This document shows, in pieces, positions 1 to 13,051 of a stretch of DNA of 64,000 nt. Position 1 is the first letter of the stretch, and every line of letters starts with the position of its first letter. The stretch covers positions 3,856,501 through 3,920,500 of the forward strand of contig OX327696.1 in NCBI GenBank assembly GCA_946807835.1. The letters run 5' to 3'. This DNA comes from Ailanthus altissimus. Lineage: Eukaryota > Streptophyta > Magnoliopsida > Sapindales > Simaroubaceae. The translations under genes were made by a program, and so were the position numbers. Below the pieces are notes generated by a model that did no database searches, was not told where the DNA came from, and saw nothing but the letters and a program-made list of their open reading frames with translations.

Positions 1-708
1 CAGCTCATATAATTTTGTTTTTTAAAATAATTGTTACTCATAATTAGCAGAAAATCATGTTCTTTTTTTCTATTTTCCCGTTGTCTATTACTTTCTTTTT
101 TCAATTTGTATATATCTTTTATAATTTGACATTTATCTTAAGAAAAGAATTAATTAGACTTGAGGATTTACTATCCTTTTTTAAAAACATTATAGGTTCT
201 TTCAAAAAAGATGGAGAATAATTCATTATTATAAATCTACTTCTTTTATTCAATTGCATCAAACAACTATTGACAACGATTTCAATGATCTAAAACATTA
301 TCTTATCAATATGTAATTCCTTCTAACGGACAATCTTGTGTCATCGATCCACGTCGTTAAGTGATCAATTATTTCATAACCAGTTCTTTCAACTCGTAAT
401 TTTTGAATAAAAAATTTCATTTAGCTTAAAGCTAAGCTTCTGATAAGTTAAAATAAAGTAGCAATGTTGTCGAAATAATAACTTTTATCATATAATAATA
501 TAATTATTGCTACGGTAATATCAACAACAATGAATACTCTTTAACATTTTTTGTGGGATTTGTCACATCGGTTTGTCTAAGTGGTTGTTGCAGCATTTCA
601 ATTATTAAAGTATTAGTTTAAATTAGGTCAGAGTTTCTTTATTTTTTGAAAGAGTAGTATAGTCTCTTCTTTTATTGAAAGAGCAATTTAGTCCATCTAT
701 TAAGAGTC
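1..708. other. AT-rich intergenic sequence, no gene seen
   Basis: This stretch before the first Copia element has only short open frames and no recognisable protein similarity. It ends at the GATAT target-site duplication of the element at 714. I see no promoter or RNA gene that I can support. Confidence 0.6.
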
Positions 709-713
709 GATAT

Positions 714-1311
714 TGTTGGAAATTTCAATAGTACTTTAAAACAAATAAAATAAAATGGAAGACAAGATATAAGGGATCAAGAATGAGTATAAAAATTAAA
801 AAACACTAACTAGCGCAAGTAATAGGCTTCGTGCCATTACGCCAGAAACAGAATACCTAGCATCGTAATGCTAGAAAATTGGAGCCACAATGCTGGTTAT
901 AAAATGCCGATTGCTAGAAGTGTGTCTTTTGGGAAAAGTCACTATGACTTTTTTAACAATTGTAACTCTATGAAAGGATTTGGTGGAGACTTTTCAACAA
1001 TTGTAGCTGTATGAAAGGATTTTGTGTCTCTCCAAAGAGTAACCTCTTTTCTATAAATTACTGACATTTTACAAAATGAAACATAACAATTTTTCTTGAT
1101 CTTGACTTCCTTATTTATTATCTAATGAAGTTGCACTTGAATGTGCACTTTTACAACTTTCATCTTGTCATTGAATCCTAGAGATTATACTGTCATTCAA
1201 CCCACTTGTGTCAAGACTACAATCTTATGCAAAAAGAATTATTCTTAAGGACAGTGCTTTGCATGCCTTGACAAACATATTTCTTTGTATCGTCAACATA
1301 TATTTCTTACA
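714..1311 (+). repeat. 5' LTR of element C0
   Basis: It starts TGTTGGAAATTTCAA and ends TTTCTTACA, and aligns along its length with 5726-5820 plus 6613-7107. Shared landmarks include the GGAAATTTCAA start, a CTCTCCAAAGAG block near 1031 and 6778, and a TTCTTGATCTTGA block near 1092 and 6843. Confidence 0.85.
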
Positions 1312-1326
1312 TTCGTAAGACTATAA

Positions 1327-4300
1327 TGGATACAACATCAGACGCTTCCTTGCTAGCTATTGCCAAATCATTGTCAAAGGCAACCAAAATTTCACCATTT
1401 GATAGGAAGCATTTCAAATGATGTCAAAATTGAGTGTTCGATACATTAGATGTGATGAACGTGGTAGAATATCTCACAAAGCAACCATCAAAGCCAGATG
1501 CAGACAACTATATAGAATTATTTCTAAAATTGAATAAGAAAAATAAGGTATGTCATAATACCATTCTAAATACATTGTCTAATGAATTATATAATGTTTA
1601 TTCTACATATAAAGTTGTACATGATATTTGTGCACAATTAAATAAAATATGTATCATAGAAGTACAGGTACCCAAGAATATGTTTTTGCAAATTTTTTAG
1701 ACTTTAATATGTTTAAAGAAAAAGATTTTACCTCTTAAGTTCATGATTTTCATATTGTAATCAATGATTTGAAAAATAAGGACTTCATTCTTCTTAAACC
1801 TTTTGTAGCTAGTTGCTTGATTGAAAAACTACCAGATTCTTGGAAAGAATATAAGAAAAGTAACAAGCACCAAAGGTAGCACTTAAAGTTGGATGATACA
1901 ATCATTCATATTAGAATTGAAGAAAAGAATTTTTAATGGAAAAATAATGAGAAGGTCAAAGAAATGGTTTATAAGACTAACTTGGTTAAAAAGGATGTTG
2001 CTCCAAGTGAGAAGCATTTCAAATCCAACAAACAATACTTTAAGAATTTAAAGCATTTTTTTAAGAAGAAATGTACTTGTTATATTTGTGGTAAGATTGT
2101 CATTTCTCTAATTAGTGCAAATATATAAAAGGAGAAAAAAAAACAAGAAATCTCTAAAGGCCAATTCAGTTTAAGGAGATGAAGTAATCGTCGCTATTGT
2201 AATTTTTTAAATGAACATAGTTGCAATTGGCTACAATGAATGAGTCATAGATTCTGGAGGCAAATGACACATATGTGGTGACAAAAATGCATTATATGAC
2301 TATGTTCATGCAAGAGAGGGAGAATAATAAGTTTATTTTGGTGATTCACATTTTGCACCTATGGTGGAAAAAGAAAAAATTCTTTTCAAGTTAACTTTTG
2401 GAAGAATGCATACATTGAACAATGTGTTCCATATTTCTAATATTAGATTCAATTTTATTTATATATATTTATTATTGGTAAAGAAAATGTAAAAGTCTAA
2501 TTTGAATAAGACAAACTTGTAATGACCAAGAATGAGGTATTCGTTGGAAAGGGATATTGTTCCAAGACTTGTTTAAGCTTAATGTACTTGACACAATTGC
2601 TAATAAAGAAAGTACTTCCTTTGCTTATACTGTTGACTCATTTGGTATATGGCATGATAGACTTGGTCACTTAAATTATTCTTATTTAAAAAAAGAAAAA
2701 AAAATTGATTTACTTCCTAATATGAACTTAGAAAAGGTTCGTAAATGTGATGTATGTGTGGATACTAGTTCCACAAAGAAATATTGTAAAAATTAAGTTG
2801 CTCAATTTATTCTATAGTGATCTTAGTGATTTAAAAGATACCATTACTAGAGGAGGGAAAATATTCTATATAACTTTTATAAATGATTTTTTAAGATATA
2901 CCAAGGTATATCTATTAAGAAATAAAGTTAATTCATATGAAAACATCTTAATATACAAATAAGAAGTTGAAAATTAACTTAAGAGAAAAAAATCAAAAGA
3001 TTGAGAGCTGATCGAGACAGAGAATATGTCTAATATGTTTAACTCCTAAGGACAATGGGATTATACATGAAGTTACACCTCCATATTCTCCTAAATCAAA
3101 TGGGGTGATTGAATGGAAAGATAGAACTCCAAAGGACAATATGAACTTAATGTTAATAAATTTTGGGGCTTTTATGAACTTGTGGGGGAAAGCAATACTT
3201 ATTGCTTGTCACATACAAAATAGAATACCATATAAGAAAATTGTTAAGACAACATATCAGTTGTAGAAAGGTTATGAGCCTAACATATCACACCTCAAAG
3301 TGTGGAGAGTTTTGTTAAAGTCTTAATTTGTGATTCGAAAATGCATAGAATAAGACCCAAAGTAGTTAATTGTATATTTATATGTTCATAGGTTATATTC
3401 AAAATAGTGCTAGATATAGATTTTTGGTATTAAAAAATACTATTAAAATATTTGATGCAAATAATATAATAAAATTTGAAAATGTAAAGTTCTTTAAGAC
3501 ATTTTTTTAAGAAAACTCAAATAGAAAAATCACTAACTCAATTAGAAGTACACAATAGTCTTATAGAAAATTTTGAAAATGAACTAAGGAGAGGTAAAAG
3601 AATGAGGAATGTCATTAATTTTGGTAATGATTTCTATATTTTTTTTATGAAAAAGGACAATCAAACTTTTGGAGAGGCTATGTCTTCTCATGATGCTTAT
3701 TTATGGAAAGAGGCTATCAATGATGAAATAAACTTAATCATGAGTAATCATGTATGGTAAATTATTTATTTTCCTCCAAAAACCAAGCCCATAGGCTATA
3801 AATGGATCTTTAAAAAGAAGTTAAGGGCTGATGGTTCAATTGAAAAATATAAGGTATGATTAGGTGCCAAAGGGTTCACACAAAAGAAAGATTTAGATTA
3901 CTTTAATACTTTTAATTCTATAACAAGAATAGCATCCACAAGATTTTTGATTGCACTAGTTGTGACTTATGATTTGAACATACATCAAATAGAAGTTAAA
4001 ATTGCCTTTTTAAATAGAGATTTAGAAGAAAAAAATTATATGGCACAATGAAAGGTTGTATAAAATCAGGTACAGAGTATAAAGTATGCAAACTTGTGAA
4101 ATCATTATATGGCTTAAAACAAACACCAATATAGTGGCATGAAAAATTTAATATATTTTGTCAAATGGTTATATGAACAATGATTCAGATAAGTGTATCT
4201 ACTTTAAAACCTTTTATACTAAAATTTTTATAATTAATTGTCTCTATGTGGATAACATGTTTATATTCAGTTATATTATAAAAGTGATAAATAAGACCAA

Positions 4301-5045
4301 GATATTTTTATTTGCAAATTTTGATATGAAAGATATGAAAGAAGTAGATGTAATACTTAGGATCAAGATAATATGAATATGTAATGGTCTCACTTTATCT
4401 CAAGAACACTATGTGAAAAAAGTGATGCTATACTCTATTATGCTAGTACTAAACTATTTAAGAATAATGAACATAGTGATAATCAGTTCCGTTATGCTCA
4501 AATAATTAGTAATCTCATGTACTTGATGAACAATAATAAACCCAATATAGTATATAGTGTAGGAATACTGAGTAGATATACTCAAACTCAAAGCAAAGAG
4601 CATTAAAGTGCCTTGGATAGAATCTCAAAGTATTTAATAGGCACTAAGAATTATGGGCTCACATATAGTAGATCACCACATGTCTTGGAAGGTTATTTTG
4701 CTACAAATTGTATCTAATAAAATTAAGTTTACTAGTGAATTTATGTTAACCTTGGGAGAAGATGTTGTGTGTTGGAAATCCACTAAACAAATATGAATAG
4801 CTCGATCTACTATAACGTCAGAATTGATTGCTTTGGAAAAAGGCTTCTTCTGAAGTTGAATGGTTAAGAACCCCATAACTAATCTTCTCATTAACATATA
4901 ACCTCATACATCAATTTTAATCTATTGTGATTGTTAAACTACAATAGCTAAAGCAAAAAAGTAAAAATCTATAATGAAAAAAAATAAACATATACATCTA
5001 AGGCACAATATAATTAAGTAGTTGCTAAAATATGGATAGTGAGTC
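1327..5045 (+). pseudogene. Decayed Copia gag-pol of element C0
   Basis: The gag remnant starts at the ATG at 1327, 15 bases after the 5' LTR, and its longest open piece is 1434-1700. An integrase zinc-finger remnant lies at 2557-2796, with WHDRLGHLN followed by a CDVC pair, and integrase-core pieces follow to about 3400. Reverse transcriptase is recognisable at 3660-4380 from the order YKWIFKKK, AKGFTQKK, FLNRDLEEK and LYVDNMF. The last is the YVDD catalytic motif with its final Asp changed to Asn. An RNase H remnant lies at about 4680-5040 (CWKSTKQ, then AKAKK and a KNKHIHLRHNIIK-like run). Stops and frameshifts occur every few hundred bases, so no protein can be made. Confidence 0.82.
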
Positions 5046-5725
5046 TATAATTTATGAGATTAGAGTTGAATTTAGTGATCCTCCAAAAAAACCACTAATA
5101 GGAGGTTAGTAGAACAAAAGTTGAAGGGGATAAGACTTCTGCATATAACATAAGATAAGAGTGATGGTAACTTCACCTATGTGATTAGATATCCCATGAA
5201 GTAGGTTTATAGGTGTAAGAATAAGTCACTTGTTTTCTTGTTATACTACTAACTACATAAATTAAGAGTCATCTCTAAGGCTAGATAGTGCTTTTTATAG
5301 TTACAAATGATGAGATTAATCTCTTAATGAAATTTATAGCCTATTATAATATAGTGATGTGTTATACTATAGAACACATTTAATGGAGTATCACTTATTT
5401 AAGTGTAGAGTTTGGTCGATTCTTAGAGAGCAAGGTAAGAACCTCTAGAGCACTTAAGAAACTAGGCTGGAATAATGCCATGAAAGTGTCACACCGCTGA
5501 ATAAATAAGTTACTAGAGAATTTAATATAAACATTTAATCCTTTATTTTACACCTAAAGAATAAAAGTTAATAGAAATTTTATTTCATATAGTTCTTGTA
5601 AAATATGATTAATTATTCAATTGTTGATTCATAAATTGGAAAAGCACTAATTTATATACATTAAATTTTACTTTTGAATTTGGAGTTTATTTATTTATTT
5701 TGTTTATTATGAAATATGTGAGGAT

Positions 5726-7107
5726 TATTGGAAATTTCAAGACTACTTCAAATAAATAAAATAAAATGAAAGACAAGACGTATGGAACCAAGAATGAAAA
5801 TCAAGAGAGAAAAAAAAAACTGTTGAGGGAGAAAACACCCTTCTCCCTCTTGAGGTTATGTTAAAGTGAAGAACCTCAAGTTCAACCTAAAACCCTAACC
5901 TATTTGCGTAGGAGAATAACCTGTTAATTAAGCAAAATAGCAAGAATCCAAAGCAGAATAAAAAAGAGCACAACACAATCTTATGTGGTTCAGCCAATTG
6001 CCTACGTTCACGGTTGATCTAAGGATCCTAACCTTTCTTATTATAACTCCCTAAAGATTTTACAAAGAATACCCAATTCGAAGAACCCTCAAAAGGACCT
6101 AATATTTAGTGAACTCTTGTTCTACCACAAACAATGATCACCCAAACGACGGTTCCACCATAGCGCACATAAGCACTTAGTGTCTACCCAATTTTTTCTC
6201 TCTCTTAGAGTCTCTCTTAATGCTTAATCTCAACTAAAAGGTTTACAAGTGTTTATATAGGGTGTATTTCGTACCTACTAACCCTATTCCTTATTGTAGT
6301 AAGAGTCCACCTGTTTTGAAAGTCCAAAACTTCACAAAACTCAAAATCCCAAACCAAAACGGACATTCTGACTTGTTTGGGCCTGCGGCGATCGTCCTTG
6401 GGCACCGCGGCGCTCAGCGTGGCAGCGCCTATTCCCATTTTCTTCGTTTCCTTTACGTCTTCGAGTCCTATTTCGCTTCCTTCTTCATCTCCCACATGTC
6501 CTAGACTTATCCATATGTGTCCCACATGTTCTAGACTTCTTGTAACTCTTCCCTTTGGTATTCATCTCAATTCTTATCCAACTAAGATTGTTGAATCACT
6601 AATTTTCTAACAAAAATAAATCGGTGCAAGTAGCATTTGGCTTTACGACACTGGAAACAGAATGCCGTACATCTTAACATAAGAGAATTAGTGTCGTAAT
6701 ACCGATTGCTTGGAGTGTCTTTTAGAAAAGCCACAATGACTTTCCAATAATTGTGGCTCTATAAAGAGGTTTGATATCTCTCCAAAGAGCAATATGATAC
6801 TTTATAAATTGTTCATATTTCTCAAAATAAAATATTACTAGTTTTCTTGATCTTGAATTCCTTATTACGATCTATATTCAAAAATGCTCTAAATAAAAAA
6901 GTGAGTACTTATAGTTTAAGAAAGTTGTATTTGAGAGTACACTCTTATAACTTTCATCTTGTTATTTAATTATGGGGATTACACTGTCATTCAACTTATT
7001 TGCATAAAAGCTACAATCTTGTGAGATAAAAAATAATTTTAAGGACAATAATTTATATGCTTTGACAAATACAATTTTTTTTGTATCCTCAACATATATT
7101 TCCTATA
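5726..7107 (+). repeat. 3' LTR of element C0, split by a solo LTR
   Basis: The two parts, 5726-5820 and 6613-7107, total 590 bp and match the 598-bp 5' LTR at 714. Positions 5821-6612 are foreign. The GATAT duplication follows directly at 7108-7112. Confidence 0.85.
5821..6612 (-). mobile_element. Solo LTR, family S, minus orientation
   Basis: It is bounded by TGTTGAGGGA and TTTTCTAACA and lies inside the 3' LTR of C0, which fixes its limits. The same family occurs as a solo LTR at 35362-36236 in the opposite orientation. On the minus strand the expected order is seen: a GC-rich block (6380-6435), a TATATAAA box (6252-6259), and near the 3' end the GGACGTAGGC / GAACCAC-type motif (rc at about 5985-6025). 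The flanks AAAAC and AAAAT are a 5-bp duplication with one mismatch. No internal coding region is present, so it probably arose by LTR-LTR recombination. Confidence 0.82.
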
Positions 7108-7112
7108 GATAT

Positions 7113-8202
7113 TGTAATAAGTTATAAAATTATAATTATTTTAGATATAATATTTTTATTTTTTTATAAAACAAATCTATGAGTTTTGATTAAAATAATA
7201 CGTATCTGATAAATTAGCAATGAACTAATTTAACTTTAGAATGCCTTTATTTAATTGGTAGGGAGTGGTGGGCTGTATTTAATGCCATAGCAAATTAATT
7301 ATTAATGGGTCATAAAATTGTCTTCTGTTTTATTGAATGATCAAGATATAATTTTCATGTTTTTACTATAAGAATCTCTTATGTTACTTGCTTTTAGGAA
7401 AATTCAAAGTGTTATTTGATTTAACCATATTGTCTTGCTACTCAACAAATGATTAGAATGAGGGATGGGGATATTTACATTAACAAAGTACTTTACTGTT
7501 TTTTTTTTTTGGGAAACTTATGTTATTATACTAAAAAATTACTAATTTAATTTACTATTAATGGCAAGCTTGAATAACTAAATATAATTGAGAATTAATT
7601 TGGTAGTTCTCACTTTTTAAAAAAAAGAGAAATTGTCAATTACCTCCCCTATTAGAGAGGTTTTAAAATTTTTAAAAGCAACAGGAAAAAATGGTAATTT
7701 TTATAATTTTTTAGAGTATTTTAGAAATATTTTTTTCTTAATTTACTACTAGTTGATACATTTTTCTATTTAATTTATTCCTTGTATTCTTTCTAAAGTT
7801 GGTCATTTGTAAAACGGAAGAAATCCATGAATACAAATACACAATACAAGCATATATATATATATATGCATATAACACCTAATAATATAGTTTTTTATTT
7901 AAAAAAAGAAAAAAATTTCATTTTTTTCATAATTACGTAAAATATAAGCAAACCTTTTTTAAACTCTAATAAGCATGAAATTCACCCCTTACCCCTCAAG
8001 GATTGAATTCTGGTAGCTTGACATAAGAAACATAAACCCTATTAGCAGGCCATACCCTTAGGGCTATGACATATATAACAATACATATTGAGATTATTTA
8101 TTAGCATGATTTTATCTATATGAATTATTAAAATTAATTGAATCTTATGGTCTATGTAAATACACCTACTAATAAATTATCAAGGCCACAAAGCTTAAAA
8201 TG
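7113..8202. other. AT-rich spacer between two Copia elements
   Basis: Low-complexity A/T sequence with a short (TA)n tract near 7853-7867 and several poly-A/T runs. No coding similarity or repeat boundary was recognised. Confidence 0.55.
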
Positions 8203-8207
8203 CAAAA

Positions 8208-8967
8208 TGTGAGAATATTGATTAAAAATTATTGGAATATGATTTGGGGATCAAGTCAAGTGTGTAGGGTGCACACGGATTGAAGACGGACGCAAAAGAA
8301 GGCAAAAAAATGAGAAGGCGCATCATGCGACCAGGAGTGGGCGCTGCGGTGCCAGAACAGAACACTCAGCGCCACAACGCCAGGAAGCCAGCGCCGCGGC
8401 GCTCAGCAGAAGCGCTCCAGCGCTGGAGAGACGAGATCCCAATGCTGCAACGCTGGACGCGGGAACAGTATCCCGAAATTAGGAAACTTCCTAATTTTGT
8501 CTCCTACTTGCTCTAAGACTCCCTAATACGACTCCCACACGTATAGGGAATACCTAAGACGTCCCAAGGCCTATATAAAGGCTATCAATTGACTTGTAAA
8601 CACATCTTGACAATCTTTGTGATCAAGTTAGTGAGATCTTTGTGATCTTAGAGAGATCTTGGTGATCAACAATAATCTTAGTGATTATTCTTAGAGGTTT
8701 TTTGTGAGAGAAAATCCCTCGAGAGTAAGAGAGAGTTTTCTTTGTGATCTTTCTTGTAATAGGCATACTTTGTGGTTGCCTTGTGATTCATAATAAGAGA
8801 AGAGTGTGATCTTGATCCGCCATGGACGTAGGCAAGTTACCGAACCAAGTAATTCTTTGTGTGTTCTTCTTCTACCATTTCTCTCTTTTATTTCTTAATA
8901 ACTTGTTCTGCATTATTATATTACTTGGGTGAATTGTTTAGCTTGTTTGTGTGCTTCCGCTTCAACA
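8208..8967 (+). repeat. 5' LTR of element C1
   Basis: 760 bp, starting TGTGAGAATATTG and ending CCGCTTCAACA. From 8300 to 8470 it carries a striking GC-rich block built of GCGCTGCGGYGC-like units, in contrast to the AT-rich surroundings. This is followed by a TATA box (8573-8580), a GATC-rich stretch (8600-8720) and the GGACGTAGGC motif (8823-8832). Confidence 0.92.
8573..8580 (+). promoter_or_regulatory. TATA box in 5' LTR of C1
   Basis: CTATATAAAGG lies at the centre of the LTR, about 390 bases before its 3' end. The same box is conserved in the other three LTRs of this family (13423-13430, 39655-39662, 44481-44488), so it is the likely core promoter of the genomic RNA. Confidence 0.7.
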
Positions 8968-8970
8968 AAC

Positions 8971-8982
8971 TGGTATCAGAGC
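8971..8982 (+). other. Primer-binding site of C1
   Basis: TGGTATCAGAGC begins three bases after the LTR end. It is the plant Copia primer site, complementary to the 3' end of initiator methionine tRNA. Element C2 has one change here (TGGTATCAAAGC). Confidence 0.88.
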
Positions 8983-8999
8983 TTTGGTTCTAAGCAAAC

Positions 9000-11900
9000 A
9001 TGGCCACACCCAAGTATGAGGTAGAGAAATTCAACGGTACGAATGACTTCAATCTGTGGAAGATGAAGGTTAAGGCGTTGTTGGTGAGCCAAAGACTTGG
9101 TTTGGCATTAGAGGAGACTGCAGCTCCATCTAGTAATGAAGAGAAGACGCCAGAGTCATCTAGAGCAGAAGCAGAAAGAAGGGACATTCAAGAAAGAGCT
9201 CATAACACAATCGTTCTGTCATTGAGCGATGAAGTACTAAGGGAAGTAGCAGGTGAGACGACGGCAATAGATCTTTGGAAGAAGCTTGACTCTTTTATAT
9301 GACGAAATCATTGGCCAACAGACTACATATAAAGAAGAAGTTGTATCAGCTGTCCATGTCAGAGGGGACGCCAATGAAAGATCATATAAATGCCTTCAAT
9401 AAGATCATCCTTGATCTTGAGTCTATCAATATCAAGATAGAAGATGAAGATAGAGCAATTATTCTGCTGAGTTCACTCCCCAAGAGCTATGAGAGTTTTG
9501 TTGATACGCTACTCTACAGCAGAGAGAGTTTAACAATGAGTGATGTGAAATCATCATTAAACTCAAAGTTATTAGGAAAGCAGGCTGAGAGCAATGCAGA
9601 AAGTTTATCTGTAAGAGAAAGGCCCTCATATAGAGATGGGAAGAAAAAAGGCTCAAAGTCAAAGTCTATGACTCATAGGAAGTGCTATTGCTGCAAGAAA
9701 GAGGGACACTTCATAAAGAACTATCTTGAGAAGAAAGCACAGGACAAGAAGAAAGCGGATGCTGCGCTTGTCTATGATGATAGCTATGACAGTGCAGAGA
9801 CACTCGTTGCTACTGATGGTATAAACTCTGAACAATGGGTTTTAGATTCTAGTTATACTTTTCACATGTGCCCGCACAAGTCTTGGTTTACAAATTTCCA
9901 GCCCATTAGTGGTGGTAAGGGCTTAATGGGTAATGACGTTGCATGTCAGATGATGGGAATTGGTAGTGTTAAGCTTAGGCTGCATGATGGACGAGTGAGA
10001 GAGTTGGCAGATGTTAGGTATGTTCCTGACTTGAAGAAAAACTTGATCTCACTAGGGACTTTAGACCATAATGGGTGTTCCATCAGGATCGACGGATGGA
10101 TTTTAAGAGTTTTGAGAGGTTCCATGGTGGTGATGAGAGAAGAGAAGCACAAAGGTGTTTATGTGCTTAAGGGTGAAGTCGTGAGTGGTTCTGCACTATT
10201 CTCTATAGATGATGAGAGTATGCAAACCAAGTTATGGCATCTTAGATTGGCACACTTAGGCGAGAGAAACCTAAAGAAGTTATATAGTCAAAAGGCGTTT
10301 GGTAAGGATAAGTTCCAGCCATTGGAGTTTTGTGAGCATTGTATGCTAGGGAAAGCACATAGAGTGAGGTTCAGTACCAGGGAGCATAAGACTAAGGGGA
10401 CTCTTGACTACATACACTTGGATCTTTGGGGACCAGCTCAGACAGCTACTCGTGGTGGTGCTAGATATTTTCTCAGCTTGATTGATGACTATTCGAGGAA
10501 GCTGTGGGTCTATGTGTTGAAGAGCAAGGATCAAGTATTTGATGGGTTCAAGACTTGGAAGGCTCTTGTTGAGAATCAAACTGGCAAAAGAGTGAAGAGG
10601 TTGAGAACTGACAACGGTCTTGAGTTTTACAACAGAGAGTTTGATGGGTTTTGTGCCAAGCATGGGATTGCAAGGCACAAAACAGTAAGATCAACACCGC
10701 AGCAGAATGGGGTAGCTGAGAGGATGAACAGGACCCTACTTGAAAGGGTTAGATGCATGCTTACCAATGCAAAGATGTCCAAGACATTATGGGGAGAAGC
10801 TGTAGTGACTGCTGCTTACTTGATAAATAGAAGTCCCTCCTCATCAATTGACTTCAATACGCCAGAAGAGAAATGGTCTGGCAATCCTCCAAAGTATGAC
10901 CATCTTAGAATATTTGGTTGCCCTGCCTTTGTACATGTTAAGGAGGGGAAGTTGGAACCTAGAGCTATCAAAGGGGTATTCATAGGATATCCCGAAGGAG
11001 TAAAAGGATACAAGGTGTGGTGTAAAGACTTAACACCACCAAGGAGTATCATAAGCCGTGATGTGACGTTCGATGAGATGATGATGTTGAAAACCTCCCA
11101 AGAAGATGAGAAAGAAGAACCTGTGACCAAGAAAAACTCAGCACCCGAATCAATAGAAGTTGAAGTAGCGCCTGAAAACGGATCTGATATACCCCCAGAT
11201 CAACACTTTAACAAGGAAATCCTTGAAGATGAACCAAGAACACCGGTGTGTTCCTCCAAGTCCACCCAAAAGAAGTCTAGAACTCCTGAGTTGGAACTTG
11301 AAGAGTACCAGCTTGCTAGAGACAGGCTAAGGAGAACGATTAACCCACCAGTCAGGTATGCACAAGCAGACTTAGTTGCTCATGCTTTTAATTTCGCTTA
11401 CACTCTTGAGTATGATGAGCCTAGGACATATGGTGAGGCTATGAAGAGTGAAAACAAAAAAGAATGGCAGCAGGCCATGGAAGAAGAAATTTGTTCTCTT
11501 AGGAAGAACAATACCTGGAAGTTAGTGGAGAGATCTCAAAAGAAGCTAGTCAGGTGCAAGTGGGTGTATAAGGTGAAGGAGGGGATACCAGGAATTGAGC
11601 CTACAAGATTTAAGGCTAGGTTAGTAGCACAAGGTTTTACTCAGAGAGAGGGAGTCGATTTTCATGAGATATTCTCTCCAGTTGTCAAGCACACATCTAT
11701 TAGGATTTTATTAGCTATGTGTGCAAACCTTGATTTATATCTAGAACAGATGGATGTAAAGACAGCTTTTCTACATGGAGAGCTTGAAGAAACAATATAC
11801 ATGGCACAGCCGTAAGGGTTCGAGGAGCCCGGTAAAGAAGATCATGCGTGTTTACTAAAGAAATCATTATACAGGTTAAAGTAATCACCTAGACAGTGGT

Positions 11901-12982
11901 ATATGAGATTTGATGAGTTTATGATGGCTTGTGGCTTTAATAGGAGCAAGTATGATGGATGCGTGTACTTCAAGAACATGAGTTATGGGATGATGTATTT
12001 GCTTCTATACGTCGATGATATGTTGATCGCATGCAAGAATATGGAAGAAATACAAAAGCTCAAGAAGCAATTAAGTGGCGAGTTTGAAATGAAGGATTTG
12101 GGAGCAGGGAAGAGAATTTTGGGTATAGACATTGTGAGGGAAAGAAGAGATGTTATCTTCTTGTCCCAACAGCGATATATAGTCAAAATTCTGGAGAAGT
12201 TCGGTATGTCAAACGCGAAGGCTGTCTCTACTCCTTTGGCCATGCATTTCAGCCTATCAGCAGCACAGTCGCCGACATCTGAGGTTGAGAAACTGCAGAT
12301 GAGCAAAGTACCGTATGCAAGCGCTGTGGGGAGCATCATGTATGCAATGGTTTGTACAAGACCAGACATAGCACATGCTGTGAGTGTGGTGAGTAGATAC
12401 ATGACAAATCCGAGTAAAGATCACTGGCTTGCAGTAAAGTGGATTCTGAGATATCTCAAAGGAACGTCGAATCACGGGTTGGTGTATAAGAGGGACGAGG
12501 ACAACAATGAAATGGTAAGAGGGTACGTAGACTCAGATTATGCAGGTGATCTTGACAAGAGAAGATCGTTGACGGGCTACGTATTCACAGTATTCGGGTG
12601 TAGTGTGTGTTGGAGATCAATTCTACAACATGTGGTTGCACTTTCTACCACAGAGGCAGAGTACATAGCTGTTGGTGAAACTATAAAGGAGGCCGTGTGG
12701 TTAAAAGGCATATGCGCGGAGATATTGGCTCATAAAGATGTAAACACCGGTGTATACTGTGACAGCCAGAGTGCCATACACCTAAGCAAGCATCAAGTGT
12801 TCCATGAGAGGTCGAAACTCATTGATGTGAGGCTCTATTACATTCGTGAGATTGTCCAAAGTGGTGAAGTTAGTTTGACAAACATAGCGTCATCTAAAAA
12901 CCCTGCTGATATGTTGACTAAGCTACTGCCCTCGGTTAAGTTCGTCCTATGCAAGGACTTAACCAGAGTCACTACTTTGTGA
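9000..12982 (+). pseudogene. Copia gag-pol polyprotein of C1, three lesions
   Basis: The order is gag, protease, integrase, reverse transcriptase, RNase H (about 1327 codons), reading from the ATG 17 bases after the primer site. Gag starts MATPKYEVEKFNGTNDF, and its CCHC knuckle near 9688 (CYCCKKEGHFIKN) has lost the last Cys, now Tyr. The protease motif is LDSS in place of the usual DSG/DSA. Integrase has an HHCC-like finger and a DDE-type core with the late motif TPQQNGVAER. RT keeps QMDVKTAFLHGELEE and LLLYVDDML; RNase H keeps CDSQSAIHLSKHQVFHERSK. Lesions: a one-base deletion near 9293-9297 (judged against C2), a TAA at 11813-11815 where C2 has CAA, and a TAA at 11881-11883 where C2 has CAA. 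It therefore cannot make one polyprotein but is far less decayed than its neighbours. Confidence 0.92.
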
Positions 12983-13051
12983 GGGTGACCGAAGATGCGG
13001 AAATGAGAGATCGATTTACTTTGTGAATGATTTTAAATCAATGAGGGAATT

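Larger units (their letters stand above)
714..7107 (+). mobile_element. Old Ty1-copia retrotransposon (element C0), nested insertion in 3' LTR
   Basis: The two LTRs are 714-1311 and 5726-7107, the second interrupted by a 792-bp solo LTR. The 5-bp target-site duplication GATAT is perfect (709-713 and 7108-7112), which fixes both ends. The interior has gag, integrase, reverse transcriptase and RNase H remnants in the Copia order (integrase before RT), all broken by many stops and frameshifts. The LTR ends have drifted: the 3' LTR starts TATTGG instead of TGTTGG and ends CCTATA instead of CTTACA. No clear primer-binding site remains after the 5' LTR. The decay makes this one of the oldest elements in the window. 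Confidence 0.88.

Noticed and set aside
8280..8516. 78-codon frame at the start of C1
   Set aside because: Entirely inside the 5' LTR U3 block. The matching frame is broken in the other three LTRs.
10346..12475. Several 70-140 codon minus-strand frames within C1, repeated in C2
   Set aside because: Complements of the gag-pol coding sequence. Their conservation between the copies follows from the plus-strand gene.
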